DNA from: JBCCQH01 sp039024435
Lineage (GTDB): Bacteria; Bacteroidota; Bacteroidia; J057; JADKCL01
Direction of reading: 5' to 3'
DNA: 7,586 nucleotides
NCBI GenBank assembly: GCA_039024435.1
Contig: JBCCQH010000183.1
Span: 1 to 7,586, forward strand
Shown here in pieces: positions 1 to 5,599 of the stretch. The notes below the pieces were generated by a model. That model saw nothing but the letters and a program-made list of their open reading frames with translations. It did no database searches and was not told where the DNA came from. The position numbers and the translations under genes were made by a program. Numbering within the stretch: position 1 is the stretch's first letter; each line of letters begins with the position of its first letter.

Positions 1-60
1 ATTGATTTGTGAAATTTGTTATCGCAGATTTTTTTGTCAATCGAAGCTCATTTTGGAGTG

Positions 61-76
61 CGCAGCCCAAGCTGCG
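61..76. repeat. second hairpin with a similar loop
   Basis: CGCAGC (61-66) and GCTGCG (71-76) pair perfectly around CCAA. The loop region (CCCAA on plus, TTGGG on minus) matches that of the hairpin at 155-173 although the stem differs. The stem ends, CGCAGC/GCTGCG, are the same as the ends of the long hairpin at 1605-1640. It may be a small palindromic repeat or part of the 3' end of a gene lying outside the window. Confidence 0.35.
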
Positions 77-154
77 GACGAGAAAATAGCTGAAGAGTGG
101 CAGAAAAAGGTGCCATAACAAAATCGCAGTATTAAATTTAAGCAGCCTCTTAAG

Positions 155-173
155 GGCGCGTCCCAAACGCGCC
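155..173 (-). terminator. perfect GC-rich hairpin downstream of the AarF gene
   Basis: GGCGCGT (155-161) and ACGCGCC (167-173) are perfect 7-bp arms around a 5-nt loop (CCCAA on the plus strand, TTGGG on the minus). It lies 37 nt past the TGA stop of the AarF gene. The sequence after it on the minus strand is mixed rather than a U-run, so termination is plausible but not certain. Confidence 0.4.
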
Positions 174-176
174 AAC

Positions 177-208
177 CGGAAATTGAGAATTGAGAATCGG
201 AAATTCTC
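177..208. repeat. short tandem and inverted repeats next to the AarF stop codon
   Basis: AATTGAG occurs twice in tandem (181-187, 188-194) and CGGAAATT occurs twice (177-184, 198-205). GAGAAT (192-197) and ATTCTC (203-208) form a 6-bp AT-rich hairpin 2 nt past the stop codon at 211-213. This looks like slippage-derived microrepeat sequence and no function is evident. Confidence 0.35.
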
Positions 209-210
209 CG

Positions 211-1524
211 TCAGATTTCCATTTCCAGGATGTACTTGTCTTGGGCGTTGATTTTGGCTTTGAGGTCATTGAGCAGGCTGAACATGCCGAAGAAGGTGCG
301 GTTGATGTAGATCGCGTGCTTAGAGCCGCGGGCGCCGAGGTTCTGCGCTTCGCTCATCTGTCCGACTTTCATCCCAAAAGCATACAGGTCATCCATGTAA
401 CTGTTGTCCCCGAAGTCGAACACCTCCTGGTGGAAAGGCCGTTCGACCAAACTCAAAAACGTATCCAGCGTATTGAGGATGAAATCGCGGTTCTCCTGAG
501 TATCTTTTTCGTTCAGGAGTTCCAGTTCGTAGGTCACCTGCAGCAGGCGCTCAGGGTTGTGCCGCACCTCCGGGTGAATGACCGAGAAATACGTCCGGTG
601 AAAGTCTTCCGGAACCACCTTCACACAGCCAAAATCGAGTACGCCCAGGCGGCCGTCTTCCGTCAGGAGAAAATTGCCCGGATGGGGATCGGCGTGGACC
701 TTGCCCAATTCGTGCATCTGAAAAGTGATAAAATCCCAAAGTGCTTTGCCGAGCTGGTTGCGGATTGCTTGCGAAGGTTCCCGTTCGAGAAACTCAGTCA
801 TGTGCTCACCCGACAGCCACTCCATCGTAATGATGCGTTCACTGCTGAGTTCCGGATAGTACTTGGGAAAGCGCAGATTCGGAATGTGGGCGCAGGCCGC
901 GGAAATTTCCATCGAGTTCGCCAACTCGAGTTTGTAATCGGTTTCTTCGAGGAGGCGGTCCTGCACCTCCTGAAAATAGGGGTCAAGTTCACGCGAACTC
1001 GTCTTCATCACGCGGGCGGCGATCGGTTTGACCAGCCGCAGGTCAGAAACGATGGAATCGGCCACGCCGGGGTATTGCACCTTGACCGCGAGTTCCTGAC
1101 CGTTGAGTTTGGCACGGTGTACCTGCCCGATCGAGGCAGCGTGCTTTGCGTGCAGGTCAAATTCGTCAAAAATCTCCAGAGGGCTTTTGCCGAGCTGATC
1201 CTTGAAGGTTTTGACCACTAGGGGTCCGGAAAGCGGCGGTGCGCTGTACTGGGCCAGGGCAAACTGGCGGGTGTATTCGCGCGGCAACATGCCCTTGTCC
1301 ATGCTCAACATCTGCGCGATTTTGAGCGCGCCCCCCTTGAGCTGGCTCATCTCTTGGTAGATGTCCTCCGCGTTTTTCTGGTCGAGCACCGAGCGGTCCA
1401 GGTCTTTGTTGAAGATCTTCTTGGTGTAGTGGGTCACGTAGTTGCGACCCACCTTCGCCCCAGTGCGGACAAAGCGCGAGGCGCGCTGTACCTTGGTGGT
1501 GGGGATTTTATGTTGTTCTTTCAT
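211..1524 (-). CDS. ABC1/AarF (UbiB-like) family atypical protein kinase
   Basis: The 437-residue protein carries the diagnostic motifs of the ABC1/UbiB/ADCK family in order. A KxGQ-type motif reads KIAQ at residues 68-71. The Ala-rich nucleotide loop reads AASIGQVH at 129-136, and the ATP-binding lysine lies in AVKVQ (K148). An ExD-type motif reads ETD at 194-196. The catalytic loop reads HADPHPGNF at 277-285 (D279, N284), and the metal-binding LDFG is at 296-299. Family members are atypical kinases or ATPases tied to quinone and isoprenoid-lipid metabolism; substrate and physiological role here are unknown. In Bacteroidota, which generally use menaquinone, a ubiquinone role is unlikely. The C-terminus lacks the two membrane helices of E. 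coli UbiB, so it is closer in size and layout to soluble or peripheral AarF proteins. The Gly of KxGQ is Ala here. The start is the first ATG of the frame; no clear Shine-Dalgarno is seen. It lies 148 bp downstream of the secreted-protein gene with a strong hairpin between, so it is probably transcribed alone. Confidence 0.93.
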   Translation of the reverse strand: MKEQHKIPTTKVQRASRFVRTGAKVGRNYVTHYTKKIFNKDLDRSVLDQKNAEDIYQEMSQLKGGALKIAQMLSMDKGMLPREYTRQFALAQYSAPPLSGPLVVKTFKDQLGKSPLEIFDEFDLHAKHAASIGQVHRAKLNGQELAVKVQYPGVADSIVSDLRLVKPIAARVMKTSSRELDPYFQEVQDRLLEETDYKLELANSMEISAACAHIPNLRFPKYYPELSSERIITMEWLSGEHMTEFLEREPSQAIRNQLGKALWDFITFQMHELGKVHADPHPGNFLLTEDGRLGVLDFGCVKVVPEDFHRTYFSVIHPEVRHNPERLLQVTYELELLNEKDTQENRDFILNTLDTFLSLVERPFHQEVFDFGDNSYMDDLYAFGMKVGQMSEAQNLGARGSKHAIYINRTFFGMFSLLNDLKAKINAQDKYILEMEI

Positions 1525-1604
1525 GGAATTCCGTTAGTGCTTTCCAGCGAATATCACCTGCAATGATAACGCAAATTGCCTTCCAGAAGTTTTGCCAAAT
1601 GCAC

Positions 1605-1640
1605 CGCAGCCGACGATTTTCGGGAAAATCGCCGGCTGCG
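1605..1640 (-). terminator. long near-perfect hairpin, likely terminator of the secreted-protein gene
   Basis: The arms CGCAGCCGACGATTTT (1605-1620) and AAAATCGCCGGCTGCG (1625-1640) pair over 16 positions with one mismatch (1613/1632) and a 4-nt loop (CGGG). The hairpin lies 32 nt past the stop codon of the minus-strand gene at 1673-3721 and upstream of the AarF gene. There is no clean U-run directly after the stem, so a classical intrinsic terminator is only one reading. It could also be an mRNA-stabilising 3' structure or a dispersed palindromic repeat. Confidence 0.55.
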
Positions 1641-1672
1641 TTCAAATCGTGAAGTTGGATCAGGACGATGGA

Positions 1673-3721
1673 TTATTTGAATACATTGTCGCAGTTGATC
1701 TCATAGTTGTCGTAGATCCCATCCCAGTAAATGTAGCTGCCGTATTTGCCCAGTCCTTCGTAGTTCTGAGAGAAATCGGCCCGCTCAAACCGGCAGGTTC
1801 CGTCCTTGCGCTTGTAGGCGACGGCGGCCGTGTGGCTGCGCTCCTCGATCAGACCCCAGCGGTTCTTGCTCACCCACCACGCTTTGGTTTGGATGGTGAT
1901 GCGCAATACTTGCCCGACGTCCTCGTTGCCGTACCGGTCAAGAAAGGCTTTTTTGATGCCCGCTTCGATGCCACTGTTCTGGTACTTGGCCCGCGGCATG
2001 CGCACCCGGTCCACCAACTGCTGCTTGAGGTCGGCTTCGATCTTTTCGATGCCCGGGCTCAAGGTAGCGGTATTCATCGTGAATTCCCCCTCAGCGATTT
2101 GCTCTTCCCCGGAGCACTCGACATTCGCGAATACCTTCACGCTGACTTTGTGGCTGCCGGTAGTGAGTTTTTTCAGGGCACGGAGGCCGGCCGACCAGTA
2201 GTACATATTGGCTTCCTTGTCCGTAGGGATTTTGGCCGGGAGCACGCCCAGGATGGCAGAGCCGGCTTTGACGTCTTTTTCCTCGCCGTAGTGATTCAAA
2301 TCGGCGATTTCTTCGCCGTCGGCAAACAATTTGATCTTGAGCTTATTCAGATCTTTCACCCCGTAAGGCAGGAAGTACATCGCGTAGATGTTGTCGCCAT
2401 CGGCAAAAGCATTGCTCCAGGCGTGGCCACTCTCCTTGCCGAAAGAAGGACGGCTCTTGGAGAATTTCACGGTGCCGACGTTGGCCTTGTGGTAGTCCCC
2501 CGCCCAGATCTTGCTGTCGTAAGCGACTTTGATCGCATCGTAAGTCGAGGTCGCCTGGCCGAGCAGGGGCTGGAAATCGGGATTTTCCGCATCCATGGCG
2601 AGGACACCTTTGCACCAGTTGACCGCATTGGCGGCGCAGCAAATGGCTTTGCCCCAGTCGCCGGAAGCCTTCGCGTCGTTGGCGTTCTTCATGTCGATCA
2701 AAACCGACTCCTTCGCATTGGCGAGGAAGGGCAGAGCGCGGTATCCGTCCAGTTGGGCGGTGAAGTACTGGTAGTAACCGTTTTCCTTGTCCTTTTCGCC
2801 CGGCTTGCTGGCGATGAATTCTTCCAGCTTGGTGCGCACCTCGGAGGCGTTGAATTCGGTGGCGCTGGCGAGGTAATCGTCGCCGTAGTACATGGATTGC
2901 AACTTGTCGACCGACCAGTTTTTATCCCAGAAGACATTGACTCGGCGCTTGATGGAGAAGTAGTCGTACAAGGCGCCGGCCTTGGCTCCCTTGGGCGCTT
3001 CCACGTCGTAGAGGCTTTTGGCCGCATTGTAGTCGCGGTCGTAGTTCACGTAGTTGACTTCTTGCTTGACGTCTTTGCCCTTGGCGGCGTCCATTGACTC
3101 TTTCGACTGGTCGAGGCGCTTTTTGAATTTGTTCCGGCTGCTGCTACTGAACCAATATTCCTCTCCCCCTTCTTTGGCTTCGGTCATGATGCGGCCGAGC
3201 TGGTAAAATACGCCTTTCATGATTTTGAGTTCGGCCGCGGCGGGGCCACGGACCCAGGGATCGTAGGTCTCCTTGTCGTAGATCCCGTACCACTCGCCGT
3301 ACTTCTCTTCGTACTTGGTGACCTTCCACTTGGGATCTTTTTCTTTGATCTGGTCGATGTTGTTGCGGAACATGTTCAGCTCCTGACCGATTTTCCGGGC
3401 GGTTTCCACCGAGTCCGGCTTGTCCCAGTTGGCGGTTTTGAAGAATCCGTTCAGCTTTTCGACGTTGCGGTCCGCCTTGATCAACTCATTCTTAGCCGGG
3501 CTGGCGCTGTAGACCGCAGCTTTGGCATCGTCGCGGGCGTCTTTGACCTCGTTGGTGGTGCGGGTGACGTCACTTTTGGTGGATTTGACGTCGCGGGTGG
3601 TCTTGGTCGCCTTGTTTTTCAGGCTCTTGATTTTGCCGATTTGGCCCTGAACGGGCGCCGAAATGGCAAAGGTAAGCAGCAGCGCAAGCACGCTGGGCTT
3701 CAGCATTGTAAATTTAAACAT
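1673..3721 (-). CDS. secreted protein of unknown function with a coiled, Lys/Thr/Asp-rich N-terminal segment
   Basis: A 682-residue protein that I cannot assign to a named family. Residues 1-26 form a typical signal peptide: basic start, hydrophobic core around LKPSVLALLLTFAI, and probable cleavage near VQG/Q, which leaves Gln at +1 as is common in Bacteroidota. Residues 28-70 are rich in K, T, R and D (KNKATKTTRDVKSTKSDV) and likely form an extended or coiled helix. Residues 75-400 are mostly helical with many aromatic residues. Residues 412-550 look beta-rich: the stretch from VGTVKFSKSRPSFG through NIYAMYFLPYGV, then KVSVKVF at 525-531, suggests one Ig-like or jelly-roll domain. Residues 555-682 form a third part with several W and Y residues. 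Six cysteines are present (361, 362, 370, 536, 643, 677). The start ATG is preceded by AAAGGAACC, an SD-like sequence that favours Met1 over Met6. It is probably periplasmic or outer-membrane associated. The toxin-like gene lies 154 bp upstream on the same strand, but no link is shown. Confidence 0.88.
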   Translation of the reverse strand: MFKFTMLKPSVLALLLTFAISAPVQGQIGKIKSLKNKATKTTRDVKSTKSDVTRTTNEVKDARDDAKAAVYSASPAKNELIKADRNVEKLNGFFKTANWDKPDSVETARKIGQELNMFRNNIDQIKEKDPKWKVTKYEEKYGEWYGIYDKETYDPWVRGPAAAELKIMKGVFYQLGRIMTEAKEGGEEYWFSSSSRNKFKKRLDQSKESMDAAKGKDVKQEVNYVNYDRDYNAAKSLYDVEAPKGAKAGALYDYFSIKRRVNVFWDKNWSVDKLQSMYYGDDYLASATEFNASEVRTKLEEFIASKPGEKDKENGYYQYFTAQLDGYRALPFLANAKESVLIDMKNANDAKASGDWGKAICCAANAVNWCKGVLAMDAENPDFQPLLGQATSTYDAIKVAYDSKIWAGDYHKANVGTVKFSKSRPSFGKESGHAWSNAFADGDNIYAMYFLPYGVKDLNKLKIKLFADGEEIADLNHYGEEKDVKAGSAILGVLPAKIPTDKEANMYYWSAGLRALKKLTTGSHKVSVKVFANVECSGEEQIAEGEFTMNTATLSPGIEKIEADLKQQLVDRVRMPRAKYQNSGIEAGIKKAFLDRYGNEDVGQVLRITIQTKAWWVSKNRWGLIEERSHTAAVAYKRKDGTCRFERADFSQNYEGLGKYGSYIYWDGIYDNYEINCDNVFK

Positions 3722-3730
3722 GGTTCCTTT

Positions 3731-3745
3731 CGTATTGTGTATACG
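3731..3745. promoter_or_regulatory. short inverted repeat just upstream of the secreted-protein start
   Basis: CGTAT and ATACG form a perfect 5-bp inverted repeat around a 5-nt spacer (TGTGT), 10-24 nt upstream of the ATG at 3721. It may be a small operator or 5' UTR hairpin, but an arm this short could arise by chance. No TAnnTTTG-type Bacteroidota -7 element is evident in this intergenic stretch. Confidence 0.2.
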
Positions 3746-3817
3746 TGATTGAGTGTTGTTATGTGGATCCGGTTAACGTGGTCACGCCGTTCCAGATTTT
3801 CCGACAGCGCGAAAATA

Positions 3818-3843
3818 AATTTGCGCAATGGGATTCGCAAATT
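3818..3843 (-). terminator. hairpin past the toxin-like gene, likely terminator
   Basis: AATTTGCG (3818-3825) and CGCAAATT (3836-3843) are perfect 8-bp arms around a 10-nt loop. The hairpin lies 32 nt downstream of the TAA stop of the minus-strand toxin-like gene. Read on the minus strand, the stem is followed by TATTTT, a short T-rich tract, as expected of an intrinsic terminator. The stem is only half GC and the loop is long, so efficiency may be modest. Confidence 0.45.
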
Positions 3844-3875
3844 GCGTGGATAAGTTTTTGGAAGAACCGGGCGGC

Positions 3876-5501
3876 TTACTGGGAATTGTAGTAATTGATT
3901 CCGGCACCCGGGCGAAAAAGGGTTTTGATCGCGCCACCGACTCCGACCGTTGCCGAAAAATGGCCATTTGCGGCATTAAAAAAGACTTGATCGCCATTGG
4001 CCCGTACCTTTCGGTGGGTCGAGGTTCCTCCGGGAGTCGTGACCAGGTCGCGGGCGGCTCGGTGGTATTCCCGTTCGGTGGCGTACCCCGTATCTCCTGT
4101 ATGCTTTAGAAAATGTCCACGCGCCTTTGCCGGTGTCGTCCACAAACGGCGCAAGCCGGTCAGTTCCGCGTCGGCCGCTTTGGCCCCTTCGATGCGGTCG
4201 ACCTTCTCCTCGACTTCCCCGCGAAACTCAGCGACCTCATCTCCCAGATTGGCTTCGGACTTTCTGGCCTGCGGCAGAAGGGAAGCAAAGCTGGTGGAAT
4301 CCGCAGTCAATCGCTTAAATACTTCTTCGGAAGGCTCCGCATCGCTTTCCGCATCGGATTCCGGCGCCAGCAGTTGATCTACTCGCCTGCTCTCCGCTTC
4401 AATGGCGTCGGCAATCCGCGTCACTTCGTCGTGCAAGGCGCTGAGTTTCTGGCCTTCGGCGCGCGCCGCGACCACGTTATCCGGATGGGAAAAATTGCTG
4501 GTCTTGAATTCGTGCGAGATGTAATCGGCATTGGCCTCCTTCAATGCCGCGGCCAATTTTTCTGCGCTCACCGCTAAGGCCTTTTCCAGGTTATCCGGCG
4601 ATTCCCAGGTCGGATCCGCCTTTTCGGGTTCGGGTTCCGGCCGCGATTTCGTCCTGGATTTTTTACCGGGTGGCTTGCGGTACTTTTTCTTCACCGGAGC
4701 CTTGGTCTCCGGCATTTGCGCGCCCATCGCTTCGGCCCCGGGCCCACCCTCGGAGGCGACCGGCGAATCCGGGCGGAGCGGCGCAACGGTTTCTGGGGAC
4801 TTTTCCCCGGACAATTGGGGATCGATCACCTTGGTATCGAGCGGATCTGGCGGCAATTCGGCCTGCGGCTTTTCTACCGGAGCCGGTTCCGGGAGTTTGC
4901 TTTCCTCAAACTTTTCTGCTTCCCCGGGAGCCGAAACTTCAGCCCGGCGGGGACTCTCTGGCTTGGTTCGGGGCGAAGGTGGTGGGCTGCCCTCCGACTC
5001 CATCGCCCGGGTGAGGGCGGGCACTTCCGGCACCGGATCGCCGCCCTTTTCGGTGGCTTCTGCCTTTTCGGGGGCCTTGGGCTGGGTATCCCGGTAGAGA
5101 TTGCGCAGTTTCCAGCCGGTTTTGCGCTCACTGCTCACGTAGCGCTGCTCGTCCCGCGCCTCCTTGACCCACCGGTAGCCCACTTGTTCCCGGGTGGTCT
5201 GATCGGTAAACGTCCCGTCACGGTCTTCGGCGTCCGCGCTGGTTTCGAGGTAAAATCCTTCCTCGAAAGGATTGCCCCAAGCCCTCTGCAAGACCGAATT
5301 CGGACGGGAAGCCGCATTGGCCCGCTCCTGCAGTTGGGCCACCGGACTTTTTGCGCCACGCTGATCCGCTTTTGCCTGGAATCGCGCCAGCCTTTTGCTG
5401 GATGAGGAAGCAACCACGCGGCCTGACCCCGAGGTGGATCGGTGCCAGGAATTGATCGCCGGGTTGTGGCGGGGTCGTCGTTCCGGTACTTTTATGCCCA
5501 T
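3876..5501 (-). CDS. candidate injection-system effector with C-terminal BECR-fold RNase-like toxin domain
   Basis: A 541-residue protein built in modules. Residues 1-36 are basic, Ser-rich and disordered, with no signal peptide. Residues 37-75 (KRLARFQAKADQ, then SPVAQLQERANA, then VLQRA-WGNPFEE) match the LQ..A / QRA leader pattern seen ahead of DUF4157 domains in eCIS-associated proteins; no HExxH metalloprotease motif follows. Residues 140-300 are a Pro/Glu/Lys-rich linker with a strongly basic patch at 270-287. Residues 302-455 are Ala/Glu-rich and probably coiled-coil. Residues 461-541 resemble BECR-fold RNase toxins at the ends of polymorphic toxins: HFLKH (H463, H467), a helix with EREYHRAARDL, then RANGD (500-504), FFNAANGHFSA, GGAIKTLFRP (522-531) and a terminal INYYNSQ. 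The predicted action is RNA cleavage in a target cell. ATG 5501 is preferred because the upstream extension to 5672 would overlap the start of the divergent gene and looks non-protein-like. The nuclease assignment is by motif pattern; delivery through an eCIS is inference. Confidence 0.82.
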   Translation of the reverse strand: MGIKVPERRPRHNPAINSWHRSTSGSGRVVASSSSKRLARFQAKADQRGAKSPVAQLQERANAASRPNSVLQRAWGNPFEEGFYLETSADAEDRDGTFTDQTTREQVGYRWVKEARDEQRYVSSERKTGWKLRNLYRDTQPKAPEKAEATEKGGDPVPEVPALTRAMESEGSPPPSPRTKPESPRRAEVSAPGEAEKFEESKLPEPAPVEKPQAELPPDPLDTKVIDPQLSGEKSPETVAPLRPDSPVASEGGPGAEAMGAQMPETKAPVKKKYRKPPGKKSRTKSRPEPEPEKADPTWESPDNLEKALAVSAEKLAAALKEANADYISHEFKTSNFSHPDNVVAARAEGQKLSALHDEVTRIADAIEAESRRVDQLLAPESDAESDAEPSEEVFKRLTADSTSFASLLPQARKSEANLGDEVAEFRGEVEEKVDRIEGAKAADAELTGLRRLWTTPAKARGHFLKHTGDTGYATEREYHRAARDLVTTPGGTSTHRKVRANGDQVFFNAANGHFSATVGVGGAIKTLFRPGAGINYYNSQ

Positions 5502-5518
5502 AGTTGAATCACGAGGTC

Positions 5519-5526
5519 GGAAAATA
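5519..5526 (-). promoter_or_regulatory. possible -7 element for the toxin-like gene
   Basis: On the minus strand this reads TATTTTCC, a partial match to the Bacteroidota -7 consensus TAnnTTTG, 17 nt upstream of the ATG at 5501. No convincing TTTG -33 box sits at the usual 17-23 nt spacing, so this is a weak call. Confidence 0.2.
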
Positions 5527-5582
5527 CAACAATCTCCGCGCAATCCCCACGAATATTTCCCCAGCCGCATTGACTTTGCGGG

Positions 5583-5590
5583 TATATTTA
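5583..5590 (+). promoter_or_regulatory. possible -7 element for the TPR regulator
   Basis: TATATTTA matches five of the six fixed positions of the Bacteroidota -7 consensus TAnnTTTG. A TTTC (5556-5559) lies 23 nt upstream as an imperfect -33 box. The element ends only 9 nt before the ATG at 5600, so the transcript would have a very short leader. The same 98-bp gap serves the divergent toxin-like gene. Confidence 0.3.
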
Positions 5591-5599
5591 CCTCTGAAC

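Noticed and set aside
190..1221. Long plus-strand open frame (343 codons) opposite the AarF gene
   Set aside because: It lies antisense to a gene with clear kinase motifs, has no recognisable domain, and is explained by the codon bias of the opposite strand.
1592..3097. 501-codon plus-strand open frame opposite the secreted-protein gene
   Set aside because: Its translation is Val/Gly/Phe-rich low-information sequence typical of antisense shadow frames. The minus frame has a signal peptide, an SD-like site and a terminator-like hairpin.
3782..3997. 71-codon minus-strand frame overlapping the end of the toxin-like gene, considered as an immunity gene
   Set aside because: More than half of it is a shifted reading of the toxin domain, it runs through the terminator-like hairpin, and its translation looks unlike any immunity protein I know.
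4525..5501. DUF4157 metalloprotease domain in the toxin-like protein
   Set aside because: The leader resembles those found before DUF4157, but no HExxH motif or following conserved block is present.
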